A stretch of DNA of 64,000 bases from the NCBI RefSeq assembly GCF_004295795.1, contig NZ_SEBR01000010.1:1-64000 (forward strand), given 5' to 3'. The translations under genes were made by a program, and so were the position numbers. The notes beneath the pieces are model-generated. The model ran no database searches. It was not told the DNA's origin and saw only the letters and a list, made by a program, of their open reading frames with translations. Positions 17,114-26,208 of this stretch are shown one piece after another. The stretch's first letter is position 1. Each line of letters begins with the position of its first letter. This stretch comes from Flavobacterium sp. GTDB taxonomy: Bacteria > Bacteroidota > Bacteroidia > Flavobacteriales > Flavobacteriaceae.

Positions 17114-18640
17114 TTATGTAGCCTTGGAGAACTGCATTTCCTTGAGCTTTTCGAGATAGTCGCGCTGGTTCGACAATCTCGGGATTTTGTGTTGACCGCC
17201 GAGTTTGCCTTGGTCGCGCAACCAATCGTAGAAAAGATTCGGGCGTGCAGTGTTGAGGATTAACGCATTGAGCGTCATATTATTGTATCGCTTGGCTTCG
17301 TAATCTGAATTTAAGGTTTGCAGCGTTTCATCGAGCACTTTCGCAAAATGGCTCGGATCGACCGGCGGATTTCGGAATTCGACCATCCACTCGTGTGCGC
17401 CTTTTTCTTTTCCGTCCATGAAGACCGGAGCGACGGTGTAATCAATGACTTCGACTCCGGTAATTTCGCAGGCTTTCGCAAGCGCGGCATCGGTATTTTC
17501 GACCATCAATTCCTCCCCGAAGACATTTATGTGGTGCTTTGTTCGTCCCGTTATCCGGATGCGATACGGACTAAGCGACGTGAATCGCACAGTGTCGCCA
17601 ATCAAATAGCGCCACAAGCCCGAATTCGTCGTAATGACAACTGCGTAATTCTTGTTCAGCTCGACATCGGCCAAACGGATGGCTTTCTCGTTCGTCGTCC
17701 CAAAAACAGCCATCGGAATAAATTCGTAGAAAATGCCGTAATCCAGCATTAGCAGCAAATCACTCGAACCGTTTTGATCCTGGATCGCGAAAAATCCTTC
17801 GGAAGCATTGTAAATTTCGTAGTACTGAAAGCCTGTTTTCGGAAGTAATTTTCGGTATTGTTCGCGATAGGGTTCGAAACTCACGCCTCCGTGAAAGTAG
17901 ACCTCGAGATTCGGCCACAACTCGTGTAGGTTCGTCTTTTGATTTTCTTCCAGCACGCGGTTCATCAAGACCAAAAGCCAACTCGGAACGCCCGCGAAAC
18001 TCGTGACATTTTCCGTTCGGGTTTCGGCAATTATCGCTGCGAGTTTGCTTTCCCATTCGCTCATCAGCGAAGTTCGGTTGCTTGGCGTGGAACTGAATTC
18101 GGCCCACATTGGCATGTTTTCAATCAAAATCGCCGACAAATCACCAAAAAACGTGTTGTTGTTTTCGTAAATCTGAGAACTTCCGCCCAAGCGCAAACTC
18201 TTTCCGATGAACAATTGGGAATCTTCGTTGTTGTTCAGATACATGCACAGCAAATCCTTGCTGCCTTTGTAGTGGCAGTCTTCGAGCGCTTCTGCCGAGA
18301 CGGGAATGAATTTGCTTTTGGCATTCGTCGTTCCACTCGATTTGGCGAACCATTTGATTGGCGTGTTCCAGAAAACGAATTGTTCGCCCGTTCTCGTGCG
18401 TTCGATCATCGGCTGTAAATCTTCGTACGAAGAAATTGGCACGCGCTCGCAAAACGTTTGGTACGACTTTATCGACGAGAAATCGAATTGCTTCCCGACG
18501 GCCGTCAATTCTGCCGCGCGAATCAAGTTCATGAGCAGTTCTTCCTGAACCTCATTCGGATATTTGAGGAACAATTCAATTTGGTGGATGCGCTGTTTGA
18601 GCACCCACGACGCAATCGAATTGATAATCGGTAGCGGCAT
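17114..18640 (-). CDS. GH3 family acyl-adenylating enzyme (auxin-responsive GH3-like)
   Basis: Start set at ATG 18640 (MPLPIINSIASWVLKQRIHQIELFLKYP), which gives 508 aa; the track's extra 32 residues are unlikely. SSGTTNAKSKFIPVS is the phosphate-binding A3-type motif, and YNASEGFFAIQD and GLWRYLIGDTVRFTS are the other GH3 adenylation motifs. Plant GH3 enzymes join amino acids to jasmonate or auxin; bacterial homologues are common in Bacteroidota but their substrates are not established. It is divergent from the DUF2797 gene, 39 bp apart. Confidence 0.9.
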   Translation of the reverse strand: MPLPIINSIASWVLKQRIHQIELFLKYPNEVQEELLMNLIRAAELTAVGKQFDFSSIKSYQTFCERVPISSYEDLQPMIERTRTGEQFVFWNTPIKWFAKSSGTTNAKSKFIPVSAEALEDCHYKGSKDLLCMYLNNNEDSQLFIGKSLRLGGSSQIYENNNTFFGDLSAILIENMPMWAEFSSTPSNRTSLMSEWESKLAAIIAETRTENVTSFAGVPSWLLVLMNRVLEENQKTNLHELWPNLEVYFHGGVSFEPYREQYRKLLPKTGFQYYEIYNASEGFFAIQDQNGSSDLLLMLDYGIFYEFIPMAVFGTTNEKAIRLADVELNKNYAVVITTNSGLWRYLIGDTVRFTSLSPYRIRITGRTKHHINVFGEELMVENTDAALAKACEITGVEVIDYTVAPVFMDGKEKGAHEWMVEFRNPPVDPSHFAKVLDETLQTLNSDYEAKRYNNMTLNALILNTARPNLFYDWLRDQGKLGGQHKIPRLSNQRDYLEKLKEMQFSKAT

Positions 18641-18679
18641 TTGTTTTATCTTTACGCACACTAAAATACTACTTTTTAC

Positions 18680-19474
18680 ATGCAGTACGAAGGCACGCTT
18701 TCGAAAATGCCGACCGAAATCGGCAATCCCATCCAATATTATCTAGTGTTTGAAGACAGTTTCCTGAACGTTAACCAATTGCTTGGGCGAGACGTGTCGA
18801 TTTCATTCAAAGGTTATCAGTGTTTGAACTGCTCCAAACGCAAAAAGATTTTCCGACAAGGATTTTGTTACGACTGTTTTTATTCGAGTCCGGAAGTGGG
18901 CGATTGGATCATGCGTCCCGAATTGAGTACGGCTCATTTGGGCATTGCCGACCGCGATCTCGAATATGAGTCAAAAGTGCAATTGACGCCACATGTCGTG
19001 TATTTGGCGCTTTCGAGCGAGGTGAAAGTAGGAGTGACGCGCAAGACTCAAGTTCCGACGCGTTGGATTGATCAGGGCGCTTGCGAAGCTGTTTCGATTT
19101 TGGAAGTTCCGAATCGCTATTTGGCCGGAATCACCGAAGTCGAGCTCAAGAAACATTTCGTGGATAAGACAAATTGGCGAAAAATGTTGCAGAACGAGGT
19201 TTTGACTTTGGATTTGTTGGAGGAGAAAACGCGTATTTTCGACTTTTTGCCAGATGAAGTAAAACCGTTTTTCAATACGGATTTGCACGAACATTTGGTC
19301 ATCAATTATCCGGTTTTGGAACATCCGAAGAAAGTTGTCGGACTAAATTTGGACAAGACGACTTCTTACGCTGGAAAGCTCATCGGGATAAAAGGCCAAT
19401 ATTTGATTTTCTCGGATGGAACGGTTTTCAACGTTCGGTCTTTTGAGGGTTATGTCGTGAATATATCGGTTTAA
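18680..19474 (+). CDS. DUF2797 domain-containing protein
   Basis: A 264-aa soluble protein. A four-Cys cluster (CLNCSKRKKIFRQGFCYDC) suggests a bound zinc, followed by PELSTAHLGIADRDLEYE, VYLALSSEVKVGVTRKTQVPTRWIDQGACEAV, and EVELKKHFVDKTNWRKML. The middle resembles a GIY-YIG-like nuclease fold, as noted for this family. Function unknown. Start ATG 18680 is well placed. Confidence 0.85.
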   Translation: MQYEGTLSKMPTEIGNPIQYYLVFEDSFLNVNQLLGRDVSISFKGYQCLNCSKRKKIFRQGFCYDCFYSSPEVGDWIMRPELSTAHLGIADRDLEYESKVQLTPHVVYLALSSEVKVGVTRKTQVPTRWIDQGACEAVSILEVPNRYLAGITEVELKKHFVDKTNWRKMLQNEVLTLDLLEEKTRIFDFLPDEVKPFFNTDLHEHLVINYPVLEHPKKVVGLNLDKTTSYAGKLIGIKGQYLIFSDGTVFNVRSFEGYVVNISV

Positions 19475-19600
19475 TCCTCCAAAACCTCTATAGAAAAAAG
19501 CCGCCACCACCCACCCGTAAATTTAGAGGTAATGAGGTTGTGTCGGATACAGAAAATCTGTAATAAATCTTAAATGAAGGTGTCCGATATTTTGAACAGA

Positions 19601-20111
19601 TCAGTCGATTCTCAAAAATTCCCAACCGTAACCGCGCCCGCCGTCGAAAAAAGGGAAGAAAAAGATCATGCCCTATTTCAGATGTCTTGAATCGGCTAAC
19701 AAATTGCCTTTTTCGGACAGCCGAATCCTGATTTTGCCATTTTTGTAGAAGTTGCCCAGCAACAGCGGGTAGACAATCGCATTTCTGTTGAACACGAAAT
19801 AATCGGCCATTATATTTCCTTTCAGAATTTTTTCGTTTTGAATGCTATCTTCCTGGACGAGGCGCACCAATATGCGCGCGCTGTCGACTAACCTTGACGA
19901 AATATAGTCGTCTTCCCGGATCGATTACCCTATCATGAAGAAATCCCAAAACAGATCAGCGTTCGTCGGTTGAAAGTCGCTTGAATTTCTCGTTGAACTT
20001 TTCGAGGTTTGCTGACTATAACGGCGGTAGCTTTTCGGCATTCTCGACTTTTTTCAAGGACGAGCAGCAAGAAATGAGGATTGCTAAAATGGCCATGAAT
20101 AAGGTCCTCAT
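19601..20111 (-). pseudogene. Decayed lipoprotein gene with several lesions
   Basis: Reading the minus strand from ATG 20111 gives a good lipoprotein start (MRTLFMAILAILISCCSSLKK), then TAG at 20018, more coding-like sequence (SANLEKFNEKFKRLSTDER), and TGA at 19958. The frame then shifts: NADLFWDFFMIG, TAA at 19927, REDDYISSRLVDSARILVRLVQEDSIQNEKILKGNIMADYF..., TAG at 19675, and GMIFFFPFFDGGRGYGWEFLRID ending at TGA 19603. Together these look like one ~170-aa lipoprotein with three or four nonsense changes and one frameshift. The 65-aa ORF in the track is only its middle part. I do not recognise the family. Confidence 0.7.
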
Positions 20112-20160
20112 GATGGTTTTTGAGTTTTGCGAAATTTCCGGATTGTAGCCATTTTCAAAG

Positions 20161-20189
20161 ACCTAACAAATCTCAAAGATTTGTTAGGT
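20161..20189. repeat. REP-like palindrome, copy 1
   Basis: A perfect 13-bp inverted repeat (ACCTAACAAATCT / AGATTTGTTAGGT) with a 3-nt loop (CAA). An identical palindrome with loop TCG occurs at 60417-60445. It lacks a T tract, so it is better read as a dispersed palindromic element than a terminator. Confidence 0.85.
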
Positions 20190-20245
20190 TTGCACGAAGT
20201 TAGTCCCTAAAAACCAAAATCAATTACAGGAAATCTGTAAAAAAT

Positions 20246-20274
20246 CATAAAAAAAGCCACTACAGAAAGTGGCT
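20246..20274 (-). terminator. Terminator after the AsmA gene
   Basis: A 7-bp stem (AGCCACT / AGTGGCT) is followed on the minus strand by a T7 tract, 27 bp past the AsmA stop. Confidence 0.8.
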
Positions 20275-20300
20275 TTCGGTAATCTTATGTCCGAAAAAAA

Positions 20301-22925
20301 TCAATTCGTCTTCGGTTCCTCTTTTTTCTTCTTTTTCCCAAACAAATCAATTACGCCCTGAGCCGCATTTTTGATGTCCTCATTCTTCGTTTTGGGCTTG
20401 GTTTTGGTCGTATCGGTTGTACTTTGATTCTGATTTTTGGTATTCTTATTGATCAAATCGGTCAAAGCCGACGTGCCTTGATTCACTAGTTTTTCCTTTT
20501 GCGCTTTCACGATCTGATTGGTCAGATTGGTCGCGGCCGACTTCATATCGGTAGCGACTTTCGGATTCGAAAAATTCCCTGTCAAAAGCGCCGTCACCGG
20601 AATGTTCTCGATCTTGTTCTGTTCGCCAGGAGACAATTTCGCCAGCAATTTGTTGACGTCGGTACCAAAATATTTCGCCGGAACATCGAATTTCAAACTG
20701 TAATTCATCGTCTGGTCAAATCCGTGAGAACCGACGATATCGACTTTCATGTCCTGATATTTCAGTGTGAACGGTTTTAGGTTCACGCGTCCGTTGGTGA
20801 ATGTCAAAGCCGCTTTGAGATCGTTGAGGTTCAATTTCTGAAGGTCGATAAAACTCACGCTTTCGTCCAATTTATTGAGCAAAGTCGAATTTTTCTCGTT
20901 GATCGTGGTCGACAAAAGTTGTCCGGCCAAATCGCCGTTTATCGTGTTGAGGATCGGCGACATTTCCTTCGGATCCAGTTTTCCGGAAACATTGATTTTC
21001 GAATTCAGTTTGCCGTTGATCACACCCGCGATCGGAGCGATGCTTTTCATCATCTCGAGTTGCGTGAAAGTCTGTTGAATGTCAACCGAGTTCAAACCCA
21101 GATCAACATTGAAAGTCGGAGTCGCTTCTTTGGTAGAAACGTCACCCGTAACAGCGATCAGTCCGCCGAAAATAGTGGTTTTCACGTCCTGAAGTTTGGC
21201 CGTTTGATCTTTGATGATGACTTTGCCCGAAACGTTTTTCAGCACCAGATTGTCGTACAAAACCGTGTTGGCTTTCGCCGTCAATGTGCAATCGAGAAAC
21301 GCAGGAATCTTCACGGCTTCTTTCGGCTGTTGGGTTTTCTGTTCCTTTTTCGGATCGGCTTCGGTTATGAAATCGGAAACCGCGAATTGGTTCGAAGTCA
21401 GGTTGAAATTGCCTTTCAGAGTTTGGTTTTTGAGCAGGAATCCGTAGAAATTGTCGAGTGTTCCAGAAAGTTTCATGTCGGTTTTTCCAGTTGTCGCGTC
21501 GAGTTCCTGAAGGGTGATGCGCGAAGGATTGAACTGCACGACGGCTTTGTTGACATTGATCGCCTTGTTGTCGGCATCGACATATTTGAATCCCGTAAGC
21601 GCCAAATTTCCGGAGTTTTGCATGTTTTGGTATTGGCTGGTTTCCACCGATTTCATGTCGAATTTCGTCACGACGTTTGCATCCAAAATGCCCGAAAGTG
21701 GTTTGTCAAGTTTCACCGGATACGCTTTTGTCAGATTCGCCAAATTGATCCGTCCGTCGAGTTTCGCATCGACAAGCGGGTTTTCCGACAGGTTTTTGAC
21801 AGTGGCCTTGGCATTGAAAACGTCTTGGTCGATTCGGAAAGAAAGCCTGTCCAGATTCACGTAAGTGTCGTTCATCAAACCCGTTTCGTTGATGATTTTG
21901 GTATCGATCACTATATTTTGAACCGACTTCGGCAAATCGGGATACTTGAATGACGCGTTGTTGGATGCGATCGCGATGTTGAATTTCGGAATGGTCGTGT
22001 CGGACAAAATCCCTTTCGCGAATCCTTCGACCTTGAAATCGCCCGTCGTCTGTACGTTCGCCAAACTTCCAGAATAGGCCGACGGGATCAATCCGAGGAA
22101 ATTCTGGAAACCCGAAACCGGCGTCTTGAACGTAAGATCGTATTGTTGGCCGTTGTCCAAAAGTTGGATGAATCCGTCGAATTCCAAAGGCAATTTATTG
22201 ATTAGCGCCTTATTTTTCTTGAACGAATATTTGCTGTTTTCGAGGTCGATCCCAAGCACGGCGTCCAAATTCAAATTCACTTTATTCAGATAATTCACTT
22301 TGTCCATGTCCAAAGAGACCACGGTCGAGGTTTTGGTGTCGAGATCGAGTTTTTTAGCCGCGAAATCTCCGGTTCCGTTGTGGTTCAAACTATCTAGCAC
22401 CAATTTGATCTTCGAGCGTTCGTCGTAATACTGGAAGCGATAGTTCTCGATTTTGTATTCCTGGACTTTTAGCGATAACGGATCGCCTTCGTTCTTGTCT
22501 TTGTTTTTTTCTTCGGCATTTTTGATCGCGATGTCGAAATTGCCGAGTCCGTCTTTGTTGAACAAAATATTTACGACGCCGTTTTTGGTCGAAATAGACT
22601 CGATGTTCATGCCTTCTTTCGCATCCTTGAACAGTTCCTTAACAGACATTTTGAGGTTAACTTCGCCCAAATAAACCAAAGTATCGCCCGCAAAAGGCGC
22701 TTTGTTGATGATCGAAAGTTTGTCTATCGTGACATTTGCCTGCGGAAAACTCTTGATCAGACTCAAATCTACATCTTCAAAAGCGACTGTCGCATCGACA
22801 TTCTTGTTGATGGTTTCGACAATCATCTGCTTGATTTTGTCTTTGAAAAGGAAAGGTGTTGCGACTAAAAGCGCGATGAGAACCAGAAGAACGATTCCGG
22901 TCCATTTGAGGATTTTCTTGACCAT
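20301..22925 (-). CDS. AsmA family protein
   Basis: ATG at 22925 (MVKKILKWTGIVLLVLIALLVATPFLF) opens an 874-aa protein with an N-terminal membrane anchor; the track's start adds residues read from a hairpin. The body is a long periplasmic beta-rich region with AsmA features (FEDVDLSLIKSFPQANVTIDKLSI at the start; GNFNLTSNQFAVSDF and INGKLNSKINVSGKLDPKEMSP later). AsmA-like proteins are thought to bridge the periplasm and move phospholipids or affect outer membrane assembly. The C-terminal ~60 residues are K/N/T-rich and low-complexity. Confidence 0.88.
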   Translation of the reverse strand: MVKKILKWTGIVLLVLIALLVATPFLFKDKIKQMIVETINKNVDATVAFEDVDLSLIKSFPQANVTIDKLSIINKAPFAGDTLVYLGEVNLKMSVKELFKDAKEGMNIESISTKNGVVNILFNKDGLGNFDIAIKNAEEKNKDKNEGDPLSLKVQEYKIENYRFQYYDERSKIKLVLDSLNHNGTGDFAAKKLDLDTKTSTVVSLDMDKVNYLNKVNLNLDAVLGIDLENSKYSFKKNKALINKLPLEFDGFIQLLDNGQQYDLTFKTPVSGFQNFLGLIPSAYSGSLANVQTTGDFKVEGFAKGILSDTTIPKFNIAIASNNASFKYPDLPKSVQNIVIDTKIINETGLMNDTYVNLDRLSFRIDQDVFNAKATVKNLSENPLVDAKLDGRINLANLTKAYPVKLDKPLSGILDANVVTKFDMKSVETSQYQNMQNSGNLALTGFKYVDADNKAINVNKAVVQFNPSRITLQELDATTGKTDMKLSGTLDNFYGFLLKNQTLKGNFNLTSNQFAVSDFITEADPKKEQKTQQPKEAVKIPAFLDCTLTAKANTVLYDNLVLKNVSGKVIIKDQTAKLQDVKTTIFGGLIAVTGDVSTKEATPTFNVDLGLNSVDIQQTFTQLEMMKSIAPIAGVINGKLNSKINVSGKLDPKEMSPILNTINGDLAGQLLSTTINEKNSTLLNKLDESVSFIDLQKLNLNDLKAALTFTNGRVNLKPFTLKYQDMKVDIVGSHGFDQTMNYSLKFDVPAKYFGTDVNKLLAKLSPGEQNKIENIPVTALLTGNFSNPKVATDMKSAATNLTNQIVKAQKEKLVNQGTSALTDLINKNTKNQNQSTTDTTKTKPKTKNEDIKNAAQGVIDLFGKKKKKEEPKTN

Positions 22926-22945
22926 GTTGCGTGTGTTTGGAGTAA

Positions 22946-22979
22946 ACAAAAACTCCCGATACTTCGGGGCATCGGGAGT
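22946..22979 (-). terminator. Terminator between sppA and the AsmA gene
   Basis: The stem ACTCCCGAT / ATCGGGAGT (9 bp) with a 10-nt loop is followed on the minus strand by TTTTTG. It lies ~210 bp past the sppA stop and just upstream of the AsmA start. Confidence 0.65.
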
Positions 22980-23145
22980 AAAACTAGTCCATTTTTTTAA
23001 CATTTGCCGAGGATCGGCTTTACTTTTAAGAACAATTTAATTTCGGATTTTGAGGCTGAGAGTCAAGAGTCGAGAGCCAAGATTGTGTCGACAAATTCGT
23101 GGATTGTTCTTTGGGGTGTTTTCCTGACTCCGACAAAGTCTATTG

Positions 23146-23180
23146 TCTATCCGTCTATTATCTATCCGTCTATTATCTAT
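23146..23180. repeat. 15-bp tandem repeat (TCTATCCGTCTATTA x 2.3)
   Basis: Two exact adjacent copies of TCTATCCGTCTATTA and a partial third lie in the gap after sppA. The reverse complement of a 19-nt core also occurs at 28851-28869 in another intergenic gap. Confidence 0.85.
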
Positions 23181-23190
23181 AATCTTGTCC

Positions 23191-24948
23191 TTAGTGAATA
23201 TCTATCTTCACAGGAAGCAACGCCTGAACACCTTTGCGTTCAGTCATGCGTTTGGCCTGTTGCAACACTTCGTAATTCTCGGCGCCAAGCTCTTCTTTGA
23301 GCAATTGTTCCTTGGTTTTGGCGAATGGAAATCCGGCTAGCAAATCGGCGAGTTTCTTGTCGTATTCCGGGAAATCGACCGTTTTGTATTCCTTGATCTT
23401 GGCAAGTTTTGCCGCTTCCTTGATCGCGTCGTCCATTCCGCCGATTTTGTCCACAAGACCAATTTTCAAAGCTTCGGCTCCGGTCCAAACGCGACCTTGC
23501 CCAATAGAATCGACTTGAGCGACTGTCATTTTTCGGCCTTGAGCCACTTTCGAAGTAAACGTGCCGTAAATGCGCTCGATCTCGCCTTGCATCAGATTCC
23601 TGAAATTTGCGTCAAGCGGAACGAAAGGACTGTAACCCGAAGCATTCGCGTGCGTGCGGACTTGCTCTGCGTTTATCCCGATTTTGGTCGACAACTTCGT
23701 TACGTTCGGAAGCGTTCCAAAAACACCGATCGAACCCGTAATCGTACCATTTTCGGCAAAAATCGTATTGGCGTTGCAAGAAATATAATAACCGCCGGAC
23801 GCTGCGTAATTTCCCATGGAAACCACAACTGGTTTGGTCTTTTTGGTCAATTCGATTTCTCTCCAGATCAAATCTGAAGTCAGTGCGCTTCCGCCCGGAC
23901 TGTCCACGCGAAGCACGACAGCTTTCACGTTGTCGTCTCGTCTGGCTTCCTGAAGTGAGCGCTTGATTGAACCTTCGCCAATATAACTCACGTCGCCTTC
24001 ACCGCTCAAAATCTCGCCTTGAGCGTACACGATCGCGATTTCGTCATCGGCAAAATTCGATGGCGTCATGGCCACATTTCTTGCATAATCGAGCAAATCG
24101 ACTTTGTTGTATTTTTTGTCCTTGTCAACTTTCAGACGTGTTCGGATCGCATCGTGATATTCGTCCTCATAAGCAACTTTGTCTACTAAATTCGCGGCTT
24201 TCGCCATTTCGGGCGTCCTTGCGCCAAGGTTGTTGGCGAGTTCGTTGAGTTTTTCAACCGGAATTTTTCGGCTTTCCGAAATCTCGCTTACGATCGAACT
24301 CCATATAGAATTCAACATCGCCGTCAATTGCTCGCGGTTGGCCGGACTCATTTTGTTGTCCAGAAACGGTTCGACAGCACTTTTGTATTTTCCGTGGCGG
24401 ATGACTTCCATCGTGATTCCCGATTTCTCCTGGAAATCCTTGAAAAACATGACTTCAGTCGCCAAACCTTTGAAGTCAAGATCGCCTTGCGGATTCAGGT
24501 AAACGACGTCAGCCACAGAATTCAGGTAATATTCCTTTTGCGAGTAAGAATTGTTGTAAGCCATAACGAACTTGCCCGATTTCTTGAAGTCGATCAACGC
24601 GTCGCGAAGTGCTTTTGTTTGGGCGATTCCAGTTGTCGTATTGTCGTTCAGGATCGAAATTCCCTTGATTTTGTCGTCGTTTTTGGCTTCAGAAATCGCG
24701 GCGATGACGTCAGAAACACCAACAGATTTTGAATCCGAAAAAATAGTGACCAAAGGATCGCTGAATTTTCCGGCGTAGTCGTTATTGACTTCTTTCATGT
24801 CGAAAACCAGAACCGAGTCTTTTCGCACTTCGACCGCATCAGAATCGCCTCCGAAAAGCGCACTGATGAGAATCAGTAGGAAAAAAGAACCCATAAAGAA
24901 CAAAAATATACCGACGACGGTCGCCAATACGTTGCTGAGGAATTTCAT
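23191..24948 (-). CDS. sppA: Signal peptide peptidase SppA, 67K type
   Basis: A 585-aa inner-membrane serine protease with an N-terminal membrane helix (VLATVVGIFLFFMGSFFLLILISALFG) and two tandem S49 domains. The likely catalytic Lys is in RHGKYKSAVEPF in the first domain, and the nucleophile Ser is in MGNYAASGGYYISC in the second, as in E. coli SppA. It degrades leftover signal peptides. Divergent from folK-dNK. Confidence 0.94.
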   Translation of the reverse strand: MKFLSNVLATVVGIFLFFMGSFFLLILISALFGGDSDAVEVRKDSVLVFDMKEVNNDYAGKFSDPLVTIFSDSKSVGVSDVIAAISEAKNDDKIKGISILNDNTTTGIAQTKALRDALIDFKKSGKFVMAYNNSYSQKEYYLNSVADVVYLNPQGDLDFKGLATEVMFFKDFQEKSGITMEVIRHGKYKSAVEPFLDNKMSPANREQLTAMLNSIWSSIVSEISESRKIPVEKLNELANNLGARTPEMAKAANLVDKVAYEDEYHDAIRTRLKVDKDKKYNKVDLLDYARNVAMTPSNFADDEIAIVYAQGEILSGEGDVSYIGEGSIKRSLQEARRDDNVKAVVLRVDSPGGSALTSDLIWREIELTKKTKPVVVSMGNYAASGGYYISCNANTIFAENGTITGSIGVFGTLPNVTKLSTKIGINAEQVRTHANASGYSPFVPLDANFRNLMQGEIERIYGTFTSKVAQGRKMTVAQVDSIGQGRVWTGAEALKIGLVDKIGGMDDAIKEAAKLAKIKEYKTVDFPEYDKKLADLLAGFPFAKTKEQLLKEELGAENYEVLQQAKRMTERKGVQALLPVKIDIH

Positions 24949-25071
24949 AAAATGTTTTTTGTGTTAGTGATTCGCGCGCGGAATTCGTTACAATTTGGGT
25001 TGGTAAACCTTTGTGAAACTTATCAACACAGGCGGCCAAAGATAAGTTTATTCTGTTAATTTGTGGCCGAT

Positions 25072-26208
25072 ATGAATGCGCAACATCAGGTAGTTTTGGC
25101 CATCGGAAGCAATCAGGGCGATCGTCTCGAACTTGTGAAATCGGCTATTTCGTACATTCACGAACACATTGGCACGGTGATCCGGGTTTCGAAACTTTAC
25201 GAGACGCCGGCTTGGGGTTTCGAAGGCGAGGCTTTCTACAATTGCGCGATCTTGATGCACACGACGCGTCCGGCCCACGAAATTCTCGACCTTGTTCTTG
25301 AGGCCGAAATCAATTTGGGTCGCGTGAGAAGCGACGAACCAGGTTATCAATCTCGGCTTATCGACATCGACGTGATCACGTTCAACGAAGACATAATCAC
25401 GTCCGAAAAACTGCAAGTGCCGCATCCGCTTATGCAGGAACGCCTTTTCGTGTTGTTGCCGATGCGCGATCTGAACCTCGATTGGCGCCATCCGATTTTC
25501 CAGAAATACCTGCATGAATTGCTCAGGATTTCAGAGGACAAAAGCGTCTGCAAAGTCGTCGGGAATCTCGATTCGCCTTTGAAGGAAATCGCTTTGGAAA
25601 ACTTCCGATACATCGCCATCGAAGGAAATATCGGTGCAGGGAAAACGACTTTGGCTTGCAAGATCGCCTCTGATTTCAATGCGAAAACCGTTTTGGAGCG
25701 TTTTGCCGACAATCCTTTTTTGCCGAAGTTTTACGAAGACCAAAACCGATACGCGTTTCCGCTCGAAATGTCGTTTCTGGCCGATCGTTTCCAACAAATT
25801 TCAGACGATTTGGCACAATTCGACCTATTTCGCGACTTCATCATTGCTGATTATCACATCTTCAAGTCCCTGATTTTTGCCAAAGTCACGCTTGGCGACG
25901 ACGAATATCGCCTTTACAGAAAGTTGTTCGAGATCATTTACAAGGAAATGCCAAAGCCGGATTTGTACGTGTATTTGTATCAGAATACCGACAGATTGCT
26001 CGAGAATATCCGAAAACGCGGACGCAGTTACGAGCAGGAAATCCCGGCCGAATACCTCGATTCGATCAATCGTGGCTATCTCGATTACATCAAGTCGCAA
26101 ACAGATCTGAACGTTTTGGTCATCGATGTCTCGGACAAGGATTTCGTCAAGAATCAGCAAGATTACGTCTACATTCTCGATCAGGTCAAATCCAAAATCC
26201 CCAACTAA
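25072..26208 (+). CDS. folK: Bifunctional HPPK (folK) - deoxynucleoside kinase fusion
   Basis: Two enzymes in one 378-aa chain. Residues ~5-150 are 6-hydroxymethyl-7,8-dihydropterin pyrophosphokinase of folate synthesis (AIGSNQGDRLELV, ETPAWGFEGEAFYN, the signature YQSRLIDIDVITF, and PHPLMQERLFVLLPM). Residues ~180-378 are a P-loop deoxynucleoside kinase (YIAIEGNIGAGKTTLA, ERFADNPFLPKFYED, LEMSFLADRFQQ, and the lid RKRGRSYEQEI). The fusion is known from Bacteroidota. Start chosen at ATG 25072 rather than the track's GTG. The end overlaps the adhesin gene by 4 bp tail-to-tail. Confidence 0.94.
   Translation: MNAQHQVVLAIGSNQGDRLELVKSAISYIHEHIGTVIRVSKLYETPAWGFEGEAFYNCAILMHTTRPAHEILDLVLEAEINLGRVRSDEPGYQSRLIDIDVITFNEDIITSEKLQVPHPLMQERLFVLLPMRDLNLDWRHPIFQKYLHELLRISEDKSVCKVVGNLDSPLKEIALENFRYIAIEGNIGAGKTTLACKIASDFNAKTVLERFADNPFLPKFYEDQNRYAFPLEMSFLADRFQQISDDLAQFDLFRDFIIADYHIFKSLIFAKVTLGDDEYRLYRKLFEIIYKEMPKPDLYVYLYQNTDRLLENIRKRGRSYEQEIPAEYLDSINRGYLDYIKSQTDLNVLVIDVSDKDFVKNQQDYVYILDQVKSKIPN

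Larger units (their letters stand above)
19475..20300. other. Gene-poor stretch between DUF2797 and AsmA
   Basis: This 826-bp stretch holds the decayed lipoprotein gene (19601-20111), two copies of a TACAG(A/G)AAATCTGTAA palindrome (near 19549 and 20225), the REP-like hairpin at 20161-20189 and the AsmA terminator. No intact gene is seen. Confidence 0.75.

Noticed and set aside
21211-21953. Overlapping plus-strand ORFs inside the AsmA gene
   Set aside because: Antisense shadows; the minus strand encodes a continuous AsmA protein.
23131-23185. CRISPR-like repeat array
   Set aside because: The 15-bp units are directly adjacent with no spacers, and no cas gene is present.
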